Assembly: GCA_029233985.1 (NCBI GenBank)
Contig: JARGOK010000002.1
Location: 124,001-188,000 of the forward strand
Origin: Candidatus Altimarinota bacterium
GTDB lineage: Bacteria > Patescibacteriota > Gracilibacteria > JAUYGZ01
DNA: 64,000 nucleotides
Direction of reading: 5' to 3'
Part shown: piece by piece, positions 17,518-28,210 of the stretch
Numbering within the stretch: the stretch's first letter is position 1
Layout of the letters: each line of letters starts with the position of its first letter
Notes under the pieces: generated by a model
What the model was told of the DNA's origin: nothing
Seen by the model: only the letters and a program-made list of their open reading frames with translations
Database searches by the model: none
Position numbers and translations under genes: made by a program

Positions 17518-19917
17518 TTAGTAAACAGGAATAATTCGAAATCTTTGCAAGGATGTCAATACATCAGATGAAAGATAAACAAGAGGTTTCATAGGACGTG
17601 AAATATGAGCTTCAGATGAAAATGATTTGCCTTCATAATTCCAACTATATGCAAGATCGCTATTTTGTGGAAAGTCTAGTGAAGGTTTCACAGAATACTG
17701 AATATACGCTTTCCACTCTAACTCACCATCACTATTTGGAACATAAACCGCAATCACACCTTCTTCTTGAGGGTTTTTGATATCTTTTTTTTCTGTGATC
17801 ACAAAGAGAATCTTTCCATGCCTATAAAACTCCAAAACAGAAAATTCTTTATCATCAACACTATCATTTACTACTGATTCAAAAGCGAGATAACGAGAAT
17901 CTTTTTCAAATTCAAGAGCTTCAGAAAGAGTTCCTGCAATCAATTGAGGTTGTTTTTCAGAATGTTTTCGATAATAAAATACTGGCTTCGCCGAGCTGAG
18001 AGAATGTTCTACTGCTGTATTGATAAGCTCAATATTTCTACCTTCACCAGAGTACTCCTGAAAAACAGGGGCTTTTTTCGCATCATTTGAAATTTTTGAA
18101 ACAGGAAGAAAAACGTCTTTTAAAAGATCCTTCGGGTAAGACATCATCTTCTTAGCAGCAAGAACCTTGCGACAGCGGTCCCAGTATTCAAAATACTTTT
18201 CTCGAGAAATCACAGGAGTCTTTTTGAGCAAATTATTGAGTTCTAACCAGATATTTTTATTTTTAATTCTCAAGGCATTATGTCTCCCAGAGATCGAATA
18301 GTGTTGAAAAGCTACTTCAGTAAGAGACTCAAAATCTTCCTGGAGTATTTCTACGTGCTTTCCTTCAGGTGTTTCAGTTAGTAAGTCACGATACTCTGAT
18401 GCATTCGTAATAAAACCAAACTGACGAGGTCTATGCAGACCCTTCTCCAAAGCAGTCTGATAGTATTTTTTTAAGATACTCGGAAATCTCGAAAGGATTT
18501 CTTTCATTTTGCCTGGTAAATGACTTCCTGTCATATTTTTTGGAAGAGAAAAAGATTTTGGGTATTCTTCGAGCTCTAAGTCTAGAAAAACTATTCGGTT
18601 TTCATTTGCATCTTGATACCCAATCTGAGCATTCTGTTCGATATCTCTTAGAGGTAAAAAGAATGACACATACTCCTCACCATCTGGTGTCGGCACAAGC
18701 ACCGAATAGTGATCTCCATCAAAACCCACAACAAATACCGACATCTCTAAAACATGTGGCTCAACAAGCCCATAAAAATCATCTGTACTCTTTTTACAGG
18801 AAAGTTGTAAAGCAGCACTCATCAAAGCATCTGAATCTTTTGTAATGGCGAGAACTGAATTCTCATCAGAAAGGGAATGCAATATCGTAGCTGTCTCATT
18901 TAAAATGGCAGACTCTAGGTTCTTAAATTTGGACTTAACTCGTGACGGACTGATTAAGTTTGGGGAAACACCTTTTGTACAATATCCTTCATCGTCATGA
19001 TGAAAGCTGTACATATGACCGTAGGTTGTATTATGAACAGGCGGGCTAGAAAAACTCACTGCAAACCCAGACATATTTTCAGAACTACTGCTAGTAGAAA
19101 AAGCCTGCTTCAAAATCCGTTCTCTAAAACTCTCCACAGACTTACCAAGAATTTCTCGGGACTTTTGATCTGCCAATTTCCTTCTTTCTTCACGTCTATG
19201 TTGTATATTCAAAGCAGTATTCACTGAGAGCAAAAGAACCAGAAGGACCACCACAAAAGCTGGCAAAACCCGATACAGCAGGATCCAGTTTCTCTTCACG
19301 GTATTTTTAATCTGCAAAATATCTTGCAATACAATTGGACCAAGGAGTGTTGGCACATCCCAATATTTTTCTACTTCTTCACCAGTTTTACCGAGTTCTT
19401 TATACACGCTTTTTTGACACTCATGCACTAGCTGACACATCCTCATGATGCTATCAGACTGAGATGAAACTTTTCTGTGTGCAGCTTTCCAGTGTTTTTT
19501 CAATTGTTTAGCTTCACAACTAACGTTCTGAAGAGACGCCAAAGAGTTTGCCATGGTCACTAAAGCATCTTCCTGGTCTGGAGTAAGTGGTACAAGCTTT
19601 GCTTCATACGAAAAAGAAGTCAAAACTGGCACGCTATCTACTTTATTAGCATCTTCTGTTTGAAATTCCACATTTCGAAGCTTTTCGATCATGAGATCAA
19701 ACTTTTGAGTATCCAAACCCGCATCATCAAGCAGTTTTTTCAATTGCTGAAGACCAGTGGGATAAATACGCTTTCGAATATCTGCCTTGAGTTGTTTCAA
19801 AACTTCAGGATACGCACGAATCTCTAGGTCATTGTCTGACTGATTGTGCCCTCGAAAATCACTCTTATTTTCATGAGTGATGATCAATGGGTCGTGAGAT
19901 GAAAAAGAAGAATTCAT
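17518..19917 (-). CDS. Unknown single-pass membrane protein, second gene of the 1852-799-574 operon
   Basis: 799 residues. Helical N-terminal region (1-205) containing the WKAAHRKVSS block (143-152) shared with the 574-aa paralog; one membrane helix (about 211-236, VLPAFVVVLLVLLL); then a large C-terminal region (about 240-799) with alternating helical and strand-rich sections and no motif I know. No signal peptide, so the N-terminus is probably cytosolic. It starts 15 nt after the 1852-aa gene. Function unknown. Confidence 0.8.
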   Translation of the reverse strand: MNSSFSSHDPLIITHENKSDFRGHNQSDNDLEIRAYPEVLKQLKADIRKRIYPTGLQQLKKLLDDAGLDTQKFDLMIEKLRNVEFQTEDANKVDSVPVLTSFSYEAKLVPLTPDQEDALVTMANSLASLQNVSCEAKQLKKHWKAAHRKVSSQSDSIMRMCQLVHECQKSVYKELGKTGEEVEKYWDVPTLLGPIVLQDILQIKNTVKRNWILLYRVLPAFVVVLLVLLLSVNTALNIQHRREERRKLADQKSREILGKSVESFRERILKQAFSTSSSSENMSGFAVSFSSPPVHNTTYGHMYSFHHDDEGYCTKGVSPNLISPSRVKSKFKNLESAILNETATILHSLSDENSVLAITKDSDALMSAALQLSCKKSTDDFYGLVEPHVLEMSVFVVGFDGDHYSVLVPTPDGEEYVSFFLPLRDIEQNAQIGYQDANENRIVFLDLELEEYPKSFSLPKNMTGSHLPGKMKEILSRFPSILKKYYQTALEKGLHRPRQFGFITNASEYRDLLTETPEGKHVEILQEDFESLTEVAFQHYSISGRHNALRIKNKNIWLELNNLLKKTPVISREKYFEYWDRCRKVLAAKKMMSYPKDLLKDVFLPVSKISNDAKKAPVFQEYSGEGRNIELINTAVEHSLSSAKPVFYYRKHSEKQPQLIAGTLSEALEFEKDSRYLAFESVVNDSVDDKEFSVLEFYRHGKILFVITEKKDIKNPQEEGVIAVYVPNSDGELEWKAYIQYSVKPSLDFPQNSDLAYSWNYEGKSFSSEAHISRPMKPLVYLSSDVLTSLQRFRIIPVY

Positions 19918-19932
19918 AAAATATAAGTATTG

Positions 19933-22900
19933 TTAACCGCCAAATAAACGTCTAAATCTCCCAAAGAGGCCTGTATTATCAGATTTTTCTGTTTTGGTGT
20001 GAGAGGTTTGCTGATCTTCATTAGATGGGATATACATATTGGTAACCCATTCGGACTCTACAATTTTTTTAAATGAAGATGGAAGAGTGCGTTTTTCACC
20101 ATTCGGACCAACACCATAGAAATGTATCGGCAATTGGGTCACCTTCTCCAGATCAAGATTCTTCACACGAGCCTCATAAAGCTTATCAACATGCAATGTC
20201 GTGGTCCATCTCAATGGCAAACTGCGATTGTACAAGGCAACCTCATATTCATCACCAAAGAGCTCTATTTGTGGATTTTCTAAAAACTTTTGAAAATCAT
20301 CCTGACATCCATCCAAAAAAGCTTTTATTTTTTTCACATCAGATGATTCGAAGATCAGTTTATTTTCTAGCTGAGAAAACAGAGGAATAGACTTGTCGGC
20401 TTCAATAATAAATTGATCTCCATCTCTGTAGACCATATGAGACCATCGATTCGAGTATTTTCTATCAACTCTCATACTGAGTCCCAAGGATTCGACACGC
20501 TCACGTAAATCATCTAAAGGAGAATGTTTCTCAAGTTCTTTAAAGAGAGAAGATTTTTCTTTCGCTTTAAAGGCATCAAAACGTTTTTTTGTCTGAAAGG
20601 ACTCTTCGCCATATCTCACCTCAAAAGGAAACACTGAGGAAAGTGCATTGTATAATGGCAATCTCGCAAAATGATCAAATTCAAGCGCTCCGAGTCGGTC
20701 TATCCGTGTGAGCCACTCTTGATGCTGTACTTCATCTGAAGATCCCGCCTGTCCCAACCCATAATTCAAGGAAAGAAACAATACTCCACGACTCGCATCA
20801 AAAACGAGAGGAAGTTTTTCCTTGTTCACATTCATTCCATACCCTTCATTGCCGAGTATTTTTTCAAGTTGAGCCAGGAGTTTTTGAGATTGATCCAAAG
20901 AAAGAGCTTTTTCAGTCTTAGTGACCTTATGCAATAAAGAATGAGAGATATTACTCGTATCAAAATCAATCCAATCGTGACCTGTATATTCTGATTGTGC
21001 AAGAACAGTATATTTCCCCCACTGTCTTTCAAGATCATTTTTTATCTTGTCATACTGTTGAAGATTTCCAGGGATTTTTTTTACTTGAGAAGGAATACCT
21101 CGTCCATAAATTATTTTTGCATCTGGAGAACACACTTCGATATATTTCTGCTGACCATACTCATCAGTATCCTCATCTGAAAGATGAGACACTTCATCCA
21201 AAGTGATCATTTTTTCTATTCGAGCGGGAATTTCAGCCTTCTGTTTCCTTATTTTTTCCCTTTTTTTACTCTTATCGATTGGTAACTGCCGGGAAACATC
21301 TTCAGGACCAAAAACGACATCCAAAAGCTTCTGAAGAAACGAGACATATTTTTCTTTTGTAAGACTCACTTCAAAAAGCGACTCAATCTTTTGAGGAATA
21401 TTACTTGCCATACAAATAACAGCTCCAAAGAGAGGCAACTCATCATAAACATCTACCGCATCCTTTCCTAAATACGTCGACACACTAACAAGCCTTTTAT
21501 TGATATCACCACTACCTGAAAAAAGATCTTCCAAAGTGGCATAAGGCGACGAACTTTTAAATGAAAGGTCATCAGAAAACTCTTCAAAATATGCCATCGT
21601 TAGCTTTTCTATTCTTTTTTGAAAATAAACAGCACCTAATGACTGAAACAAAAATGTCAGCGTACGAGGGCTCAGGTTCTTTTTCAAAACCTCACGACAT
21701 TGTAAAGCAAAGGGTTTACCAAACTCGAGAGCATGCTCAATTTTTCCAAAAGCGATCTCCGTGAGTTTATTAAATGAGCCTTGTTCACCCCCAAGGACAT
21801 CAAATGCTTCTTGAACACTTGTTTGAGAAAAAAATGTAAAATCTGGATCATTCAATATTTCTACCACAAGGTTTGAATTCAGATCATCATAGATCATCAT
21901 CGCCAAGAGAGCCTCAGTCTGAGTTGATTCATTTGGACTAAAAAACGAATCAGATTTTTCGTCTTCTTCATGAAACGAAAAAGTTTTCCCTACAGAAAAA
22001 TCAAACCATAAACATTTTTGAGATGCAGAACACTCTGATAGTTGAATCTTTTCAAAAAGCTCAGAGTGAGTAAAAAACCGAAGCAATAATGGATCTCGAG
22101 CGTGTCGCAAAAGAGTGGATCCTGTCAAAAACCCAAAAACCTGAGGAAGAAATTGACGCTCAATCTTTTGACTATAGGGATTTATTACACCAGAAACAAC
22201 AAGCGCAGGTTCATCAAAAACCAACGTAGCAAACTGACCAAACATCATTTCTTGAATACCTTCCTGATTTCCAAGTCGAAAAGCATCCGTCATCCAACGA
22301 ATTTTTTGTTCATCAGAATATTTAGGAAGCATCAAAATCTCTTCTTTCCATAACTGAAGAGGTGATATTTCTTTAATTCTCGATACAGAAGGTGAGGATT
22401 CATGTATGAGAGGTGACTCAGATGCCATTACATCCAAAGTTTCAAGAGTTTCCAAAGCTTCCAATTCACGCTCACCTTCATAAGTAATTAAATAATCCTG
22501 TACCACTTTAAAAAGTGGTGAAAACTCAGATGACTGTAGCCAAGCAAGGACTTCCTTTCGTTTTTCCACATCCAAATTCATCACAAACTCTGGCAAATAT
22601 TCAAAATTATCGCGGACTCGCAATCGTTTTTGGAGAGCAAGGAGCATAAATCTATAAGCCGGATGAGTATGTTGTTTTGAAACTCTCATCAAAAATTTTT
22701 CCAAAAGCCCAATTACTTCTGAATTGCCAGCCCCTTCTCGACCTAAAATCTTTAAAGACAATTCGGTATTTTTCAAGGTATCCGGATCATTCCAAAACGC
22801 AGTGTCTTTAAGAACATTTTTTTGCGTATCATCAGCAAACACTCGAGAGTATTGCAAAGCCCATTCGATAAATTTAATAGCCCCTACAAATTCTTTAGCC

Positions 22901-25491
22901 AAACGCTGTGGTAAATGCTCTACTTGTTTTAGAACCATTGGAAGAATCTCAGCCAAAGCACGTTCAGATTCACTAATATGAGGCGTGATCAACTCATCAA
23001 CTACACCGATACGAGTATCAATCTCTGGAGTACCAGCACCCACACGAATTCTCAGCACGTGAATACTTTTGGTGGCATCTCGAATATATGGCTTTAGTTT
23101 ATTTTGAAACTCTTGAGGGTACCCTTTTGAACGAATTAAATGGTTTAAATCAAACATTTTTGCATAAGAAGTACCTGGCATTTTCACTTCTTTTACTTCG
23201 CACCCCTGTTCACGAAGTGATTTGATGAAATCTTCTTTTAGAGGATACGTCAAACTCGTGAGTTCAAGCACTCCTCCTGGTTCTACTGCTCCAAGAGCGT
23301 TATTCAATCGTTCATCCAATACTCCATTCGTTTCCTGACTGATCACCATTTCTACCAAATCAAATTGTTCATTCTTTGGAATCTGACCAGGAGCATAACT
23401 CACCCAACTCGGCATCTCATCGTAAGACTCAATAAACCCCTTCGAAATAAAGAAATTTCTATGATCTTGCACAAAATTTGGGACTTCACGATCTGTGATA
23501 GCTCGAAGACTACACACTTTACGTACTGGTAATTGTGGGGACTTTCCTCCAGCAAGGGCGGCATCTCTCACCTTCGTATACATTTGTATTTGGCGACTCA
23601 AAGAAAGAGGGAGCACGGCTCGTCGGAGTAACACATCTTCGTCTTCCATATGTTCAATAGATTTTTTTTCAGATGGTTGTTTCTTCCGCTTTTTACTCAT
23701 ATTAGGTTTCCGAGTGTTATCACGAGGAGTCTTTGGTGTAGGAGACTCAGCCATATGAATAATTTCAGCAAGGTCATAATGACCAAAACTAATAAATGGT
23801 GAAAACACTAAAAGCAACTCAGGTAGGATCACACCATTACTCTGAAAAAGTTGATTCATCCGTTCAGATGGCATATCCCCAAAATTTTCTCGAACATTAA
23901 TTTTGTCAGATGAGTAGTACCCAGCTCTACGAGTTTCAGTAATAATCGCTACTCTGTCAGTCAACTCTATAAGACCATCTACATCTAGGATCTCATGCTT
24001 ATTAAAAAGCTCAGGGTGTTTTCGAAGCAACACATCAGCCAAATAAAAAGCCAGCAACCGTGACGAAAGAGCATCTCGAGTATATTCTGCTACAACTCCC
24101 GGACCAGATTTCTCCAAATCAATCCCTTTGAGAACTTTCAGCATCGCCTTTGCTCTTTTCAGTCTCTTTTCAATATTTTTTCGAGCTGATTCTGTTTTTC
24201 CTTTTTGAATCAAATCTTGCAACGTGTCAATTCTCTGCTCTGTATCACGTACCAAGGAATAATAAGAGGCTTTATCATCATGATCTTTTTCATATTTATC
24301 TTCAGCTCTCTGCAATCTCATTTTCCTCTGAGCTGCAATATATTGTTGAATCATCCCAACAGGCAGTGTTAATGAAAATCCCTTTTTTTTCCCTTTTGGT
24401 ACGACTTGAAGATACCCAGAAATAGTCGGCTCACCATTTTGATGAATTCGACGAATATTCTTTGCATCTGGTAGTTTATGTACTCCTAAAGACACCAAGG
24501 CTGAGGTAACAAATGTCACATCTTCCTTATCATTGTAGTCATTCAAGGTCTTTCTCTCTACTTTCAAATCAGGAAAATTATTAACCACATGCCTCAGTAC
24601 ATCAGCCGGAAGATACATCGATTCCATAAGATCCCACAAAACTTCTAAGGATCGCGCCTTTGCAGGCTCAGCCTCATATCTCACTCTTTTTTTTCCAGCG
24701 TCAGTCAGAGCATGAGACTGCAAGAGCTGATGCAATCGAGATAAAACAGTACATAAAACCTCAAAATCATCATCAAAAAATGAGCTCATTTCTTTCGAAG
24801 ATGATTTTTTTAAATGTTCTTCTAGAGTCTTTTTCAATACAGCTGCATCTGTATATTTCTTTTCAACCCAAGCTTTTTCAAGTCTACTGAGATCATCATC
24901 GTGCTTGTCATGTGTTCTCTCACGCTTTCTATTCAGTGTTTCTGAATACTGAAAAAACAACTGACTCATGTATCGCTGCTTTTCATCCAAAAGAAAAGAC
25001 GATAAGGTCACCATTCGATGGAAAAGCTTCAAGGCCCATTCTTTCGTCGGACCATCAGAAACAAGTTCTTTTATCAAGCTATCTGCACTTCCTTTTCGAA
25101 CATCAGAAGCGTACTGTAGCCAGTTTTTTCTCACATCTACGTGTTCTCGAGAAGATTTCAAATTCTGAATCCAGTAATATATTTCTCGGGCCAGTTCAGG
25201 GCTAAGCTCTGGTGTAGACTCTTGAGCAACCTCTGCATACTCCAAAAATTCTTTCAAAGACAAATGAGGGTCTGTCAGATCCAATTCCCAAAGCTCAGAT
25301 GAATCAATGATTTGTTGCACAATATCTGCTGAATATGGTCCTTTTAAAAGCTCTAAACGCGTTTTCTTTGTAATATGAGCAACAGGTCCACGAAAACATG
25401 ACGACACTAATTTCTCTGGAAAATCTCGTGTTTCACTGACTCTTCGAGCATTTACAATCATATCGGTCTTCTCGTAGTTGTTTTTTGACAT
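19933..25491 (-). CDS. Giant 1852-aa protein of unknown function, first gene of the operon
   Basis: No signal peptide or membrane helix; mostly helical, Lys/Glu-rich, so probably cytosolic. A Lys-rich linker (about residues 590-620, KKRKKQPSEKK) divides it. After it, FDLVEMVISQET followed by LGAVEPGGVLELTSL looks like the later strands of a class I methyltransferase fold, but no SAM-binding GxGxG precedes it, so any such domain would be degenerate. The C-terminus ends in an amphipathic GLFGRFRRLFGG that could touch the membrane. It heads an operon with two paralogous single-pass proteins, under a perfect consensus promoter. I recognise no family. Confidence 0.82.
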   Translation of the reverse strand: MSKNNYEKTDMIVNARRVSETRDFPEKLVSSCFRGPVAHITKKTRLELLKGPYSADIVQQIIDSSELWELDLTDPHLSLKEFLEYAEVAQESTPELSPELAREIYYWIQNLKSSREHVDVRKNWLQYASDVRKGSADSLIKELVSDGPTKEWALKLFHRMVTLSSFLLDEKQRYMSQLFFQYSETLNRKRERTHDKHDDDLSRLEKAWVEKKYTDAAVLKKTLEEHLKKSSSKEMSSFFDDDFEVLCTVLSRLHQLLQSHALTDAGKKRVRYEAEPAKARSLEVLWDLMESMYLPADVLRHVVNNFPDLKVERKTLNDYNDKEDVTFVTSALVSLGVHKLPDAKNIRRIHQNGEPTISGYLQVVPKGKKKGFSLTLPVGMIQQYIAAQRKMRLQRAEDKYEKDHDDKASYYSLVRDTEQRIDTLQDLIQKGKTESARKNIEKRLKRAKAMLKVLKGIDLEKSGPGVVAEYTRDALSSRLLAFYLADVLLRKHPELFNKHEILDVDGLIELTDRVAIITETRRAGYYSSDKINVRENFGDMPSERMNQLFQSNGVILPELLLVFSPFISFGHYDLAEIIHMAESPTPKTPRDNTRKPNMSKKRKKQPSEKKSIEHMEDEDVLLRRAVLPLSLSRQIQMYTKVRDAALAGGKSPQLPVRKVCSLRAITDREVPNFVQDHRNFFISKGFIESYDEMPSWVSYAPGQIPKNEQFDLVEMVISQETNGVLDERLNNALGAVEPGGVLELTSLTYPLKEDFIKSLREQGCEVKEVKMPGTSYAKMFDLNHLIRSKGYPQEFQNKLKPYIRDATKSIHVLRIRVGAGTPEIDTRIGVVDELITPHISESERALAEILPMVLKQVEHLPQRLAKEFVGAIKFIEWALQYSRVFADDTQKNVLKDTAFWNDPDTLKNTELSLKILGREGAGNSEVIGLLEKFLMRVSKQHTHPAYRFMLLALQKRLRVRDNFEYLPEFVMNLDVEKRKEVLAWLQSSEFSPLFKVVQDYLITYEGERELEALETLETLDVMASESPLIHESSPSVSRIKEISPLQLWKEEILMLPKYSDEQKIRWMTDAFRLGNQEGIQEMMFGQFATLVFDEPALVVSGVINPYSQKIERQFLPQVFGFLTGSTLLRHARDPLLLRFFTHSELFEKIQLSECSASQKCLWFDFSVGKTFSFHEEDEKSDSFFSPNESTQTEALLAMMIYDDLNSNLVVEILNDPDFTFFSQTSVQEAFDVLGGEQGSFNKLTEIAFGKIEHALEFGKPFALQCREVLKKNLSPRTLTFLFQSLGAVYFQKRIEKLTMAYFEEFSDDLSFKSSSPYATLEDLFSGSGDINKRLVSVSTYLGKDAVDVYDELPLFGAVICMASNIPQKIESLFEVSLTKEKYVSFLQKLLDVVFGPEDVSRQLPIDKSKKREKIRKQKAEIPARIEKMITLDEVSHLSDEDTDEYGQQKYIEVCSPDAKIIYGRGIPSQVKKIPGNLQQYDKIKNDLERQWGKYTVLAQSEYTGHDWIDFDTSNISHSLLHKVTKTEKALSLDQSQKLLAQLEKILGNEGYGMNVNKEKLPLVFDASRGVLFLSLNYGLGQAGSSDEVQHQEWLTRIDRLGALEFDHFARLPLYNALSSVFPFEVRYGEESFQTKKRFDAFKAKEKSSLFKELEKHSPLDDLRERVESLGLSMRVDRKYSNRWSHMVYRDGDQFIIEADKSIPLFSQLENKLIFESSDVKKIKAFLDGCQDDFQKFLENPQIELFGDEYEVALYNRSLPLRWTTTLHVDKLYEARVKNLDLEKVTQLPIHFYGVGPNGEKRTLPSSFKKIVESEWVTNMYIPSNEDQQTSHTKTEKSDNTGLFGRFRRLFGG

Positions 25492-25516
25492 ATAGAGAGA
25501 TAATGTTCAGGTTGGT

Positions 25517-25544
25517 ATTATAGATTATATTAGCATTTTGTCAA
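25517..25544 (-). promoter_or_regulatory. Perfect consensus promoter of the 1852-799-574 operon
   Basis: Minus strand TTGACA (25544-25539), 16-nt spacer, TATAAT (25522-25517). Transcription would begin about 19 nt before the ATG at 25491. It is one of only two perfect matches to both boxes found in the window, so the operon is expected to be well expressed unless repressed. Confidence 0.82.
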
Positions 25545-25565
25545 CACATAAGAGCATTTATGTGT
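25544..25565. promoter_or_regulatory. 8-bp dyad abutting the consensus promoter, ilvD side
   Basis: ACACATAA, 6-nt loop, TTATGTGT. It touches the -35 box of the minus-strand promoter and lies about 90 nt before the ilvD start. It could be an operator for either direction or a hairpin in the ilvD leader; no T-run follows it. Confidence 0.4.
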
Positions 25566-25654
25566 CATATGATCTAGTCGAAGCAAATCTCTTTCATAAA
25601 ACAAACCGTTCTCCTATAGTTCTTTACGATTTCATTTTCTTTTTGTTACATCGT

Positions 25655-27379
25655 ATGGCCAATAATAACCTCAAACACCGCTCAAAAGAACTCACAGGAC
25701 TCCATGGAGACAAAAACTGGGCAAAAAGAGCTCCTGCAAGAGCCATGCTCCGTGCTGTCGACTTCAAAAACGAAGAAGATTTTGATAAACCTCTCATCGC
25801 CCTAGCCGCCCCATACACCAATGGAACTCCCTGTAATGACCAAATAGACGAACTAGGAAAAACTCTAAAATCGGAAATATACTCAGCAGGCGCCATGCCT
25901 ATCATTTTTGGTACACCTGTCGTTTCTGATGGGATATCAATGGGAACTGAAGCCATGAAGTACTCCCTCGTCAGTCGTGAGATTATCGCTGACTGCATCG
26001 AAACAATGATCAATGGATACCTCTGCGACGGTTCTGTCACTATCGGAGGATGCGACAAGTCCATACCAGGGGCTGTTATGCCTCTTCTTCGAACCAATGT
26101 TCCCAGTGTCTTCGTTTACGGTGGAACCATTCGACCAGGAAAATACAAAGGACAAGATCTAAATATCGTCTCATCATTCGAAGCCGTCGGACAACACGGA
26201 GCAGGAAATATCGATGACGAAGAACTCAAACAAATCGAATGTCACAGCTGCCCTGGAGCCGGTTCATGTGGAGGAATGTACACTGCCAACACCATGGCGT
26301 CCATTATGGAAGCCGTCGGTATGAACCTTTCAGGATCCGCATCTCACAATGCCATGACCGAAAACAACAAAAGTGTCTCTGAGGACAAAAAAAACGACAT
26401 GAAACAAGCTGCAAAAGCTGTCATGAATCTCCTAAGACAAGACATCAAACCTCGAGATATTGTCACCAGAGAATCCATTGAAAACGCCGTCACCGTCATG
26501 ATGGCCGTAGGAGGATCCACCAATGGAGTCCTTCACGTGCTTGCCATGGCTCGAGAAGCAGAAGTCGACTTCACCATCGATGATTTCAACCGCATGAATG
26601 AAAAAACACCTATTATCGGAAACTTCAAACCAACAGGAAAGTACGTCATGTCGGACCTAGATGCTATTGGAGGTATTCCACTCATTATGAAAGAGCTCAT
26701 GGATGCTGGGATGCTCCATACAGATTGTATGACCGTCTCTGGAAAAACCATCGCTGAAAACCTAGAAAACATCGGAAAGATACCAAATACTCAAGACGTC
26801 ATCACTTCAATAGCCAATCCACTCTACGAACCAGGACATCATCTGGTCATCCTCAAAGGAAACCTCGCACCCGAAGGATCCGTCCTCAAACTCAGTGGAA
26901 AAACCCTCCACTCCCACACCGGACCAGCACGAGTTTTCGAAGACGAAGAAAGCTGCCTCAACGCTATCCTAGCAGGTAAAATCATCGACAATGATGTCAT
27001 TATCGTTCGCAACGAAGGTCCGGCAGGAGGACCAGGAATGCGCGAAATGCTCGCACCAAGTGCCGCCCTCATTGGTGCTGGTCTTGGAAAAACCGTGGCT
27101 CTCATCACCGATGGACGTTTCTCTGGTGGGAGCCACGGAATCATGATCGGACATGTCGCCCCAGAAGCCTTTAGAGGAGGAACTATTGGGATTCTTCAAG
27201 AAGGCGATGAAATCACCATCGATGTGGACAATAAAGAACTGAATGTAAATCTTACAGAAGAAGAACTCGAAAAACGAAAAGCTGAATGGAAACAAATGAA
27301 ACCAAGGTATACACGTGGGACACTGGCCAAATATGCAAAGCTGGTTCACTCGGCAAGTGAAGGGGCCATTACGAGCTAA
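25655..27379 (+). CDS. ilvD: Dihydroxy-acid dehydratase
   Basis: 574 residues from the ATG at 25655; the upstream open frame has no family similarity, and [15 protein letters not shown] fits the usual IlvD N-terminus. Dehydrates dihydroxy acids to the keto acids in valine/isoleucine synthesis. Iron-sulfur ligand cysteines are visible in [17 protein letters not shown] and [20 protein letters not shown]-terminal block [19 protein letters not shown] is complete. It converges with the ilvBN operon and stands back to back with the giant-protein operon. Confidence 0.96.
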   Translation: MANNNLKHRSKELTGLHGDKNWAKRAPARAMLRAVDFKNEEDFDKPLIALAAPYTNGTPCNDQIDELGKTLKSEIYSAGAMPIIFGTPVVSDGISMGTEAMKYSLVSREIIADCIETMINGYLCDGSVTIGGCDKSIPGAVMPLLRTNVPSVFVYGGTIRPGKYKGQDLNIVSSFEAVGQHGAGNIDDEELKQIECHSCPGAGSCGGMYTANTMASIMEAVGMNLSGSASHNAMTENNKSVSEDKKNDMKQAAKAVMNLLRQDIKPRDIVTRESIENAVTVMMAVGGSTNGVLHVLAMAREAEVDFTIDDFNRMNEKTPIIGNFKPTGKYVMSDLDAIGGIPLIMKELMDAGMLHTDCMTVSGKTIAENLENIGKIPNTQDVITSIANPLYEPGHHLVILKGNLAPEGSVLKLSGKTLHSHTGPARVFEDEESCLNAILAGKIIDNDVIIVRNEGPAGGPGMREMLAPSAALIGAGLGKTVALITDGRFSGGSHGIMIGHVAPEAFRGGTIGILQEGDEITIDVDNKELNVNLTEEELEKRKAEWKQMKPRYTRGTLAKYAKLVHSASEGAITS

Positions 27380-27805
27380 GGTACAACCCTCGTACAGACG
27401 TGGGTTCATGCGTCTCTCTCACAAAACATATCTTACTCACAAACCCAAGACGCCATAAATGGACCTCTCCATAAAATATGGAAAAATCCTATTTTTGAGA
27501 TTTTAAAACACCTCTATCCACTTGAGACAAAAACAAATCTTTCGACTTTTTTAGAGCTAAAGTTTAGCTATACTCCGCAAAAAAATCTAACTCACCACAA
27601 ATATCATTCACATCAGTGGTTCAAACAATGCAGTGTATTCTTCAAATAATGAAGGAGGTACATCTCACACCTGTGGAAAAGATTTCTCCACTCCATTTCA
27701 CTCCGGTCGAAATGCCCAAAATGAACATTTATTATTTCCGCTGGTGGTTTTTTATGTTATTCCACTTGTAAGGGGTTAGAGGTCCCTCTCTCACGTTTCT
27801 CACCA
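27380..27805. other. 426-bp intergenic region between ilvD and the ACT-domain gene
   Basis: Holds an imperfect palindrome around AGACGCCATAAATGG (about 27450-27475) that resembles a sequence at 60030-60055, a possible -10 box TATACT near 27571 on the plus strand, and a possible 47-codon ORF (27628-27771). No obvious terminator for either convergent gene. Confidence 0.4.
27628..27771 (+). CDS. Possible 47-aa ORF
   Basis: ATG at 27628 with a second in-frame ATG at 27649. The peptide is rich in Pro, His and aromatic residues (HFTPVEMPK, YYFRWWFFM) and matches no family. A TATACT about 55 nt upstream could drive it. Coding status is doubtful. Confidence 0.15.
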   Translation: MQCILQIMKEVHLTPVEKISPLHFTPVEMPKMNIYYFRWWFFMLFHL

Positions 27806-28210
27806 CTACTCTCCCAACACCCTCACCGCCTCATCCACTTGTTCTTCACTTACACTGACATAACACAAGGTTTCTTGAGCAGTGCTTTCCGTCACATAAA
27901 TATTCTCAATATTGATGTTTTCTTTAGAAAGTCGAGCAGAGAGATCAGCAATCACCCCAGCCTTACTCGCAACAGTCACCTCTAATATATGGTCCCTACT
28001 CACATCATCAATGCCTGCTCCAGCTAATACATTCAGCGCCTTATCTTCCTGCTCAACGACCACACGCACTACACTTTTCCCAAAGCCCTCACTCACCAAC
28101 AATCCTCGAATACTCACACCAGCATCAGCCAAGAGCTTTGTAACATCAGCCAAGGCTCCAGCATGATTTGAGAGATAAAAAGTCACTTCATTGACGACAA
28201 TTGCTTTCAT
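27806..28210 (-). CDS. Tandem ACT-domain protein
   Basis: 134 residues from the ATG at 28210 (MKAIVVNEVTFYL). Two ACT domains in a row: about residues 3-65 (NHAGALADVTKLLADAGVSIRGL) and 70-134 (SKAGVIADLSARLSKENINIENIYV). ACT domains bind amino acids. It lies downstream of ilvN on the same strand (about 110 nt apart), so it is probably a ligand-responsive partner or sensor for branched-chain metabolism. It lacks a DNA-binding or catalytic part. Confidence 0.85.
   Translation of the reverse strand: MKAIVVNEVTFYLSNHAGALADVTKLLADAGVSIRGLLVSEGFGKSVVRVVVEQEDKALNVLAGAGIDDVSRDHILEVTVASKAGVIADLSARLSKENINIENIYVTESTAQETLCYVSVSEEQVDEAVRVLGE

Noticed and set aside
22900-23500. A methyltransferase domain inside the 1852-aa protein
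   Set aside because: Only the later strand pattern (FDLVEM...PGGVLEL) is visible; no SAM-binding glycine motif precedes it, so it is noted only as a resemblance.
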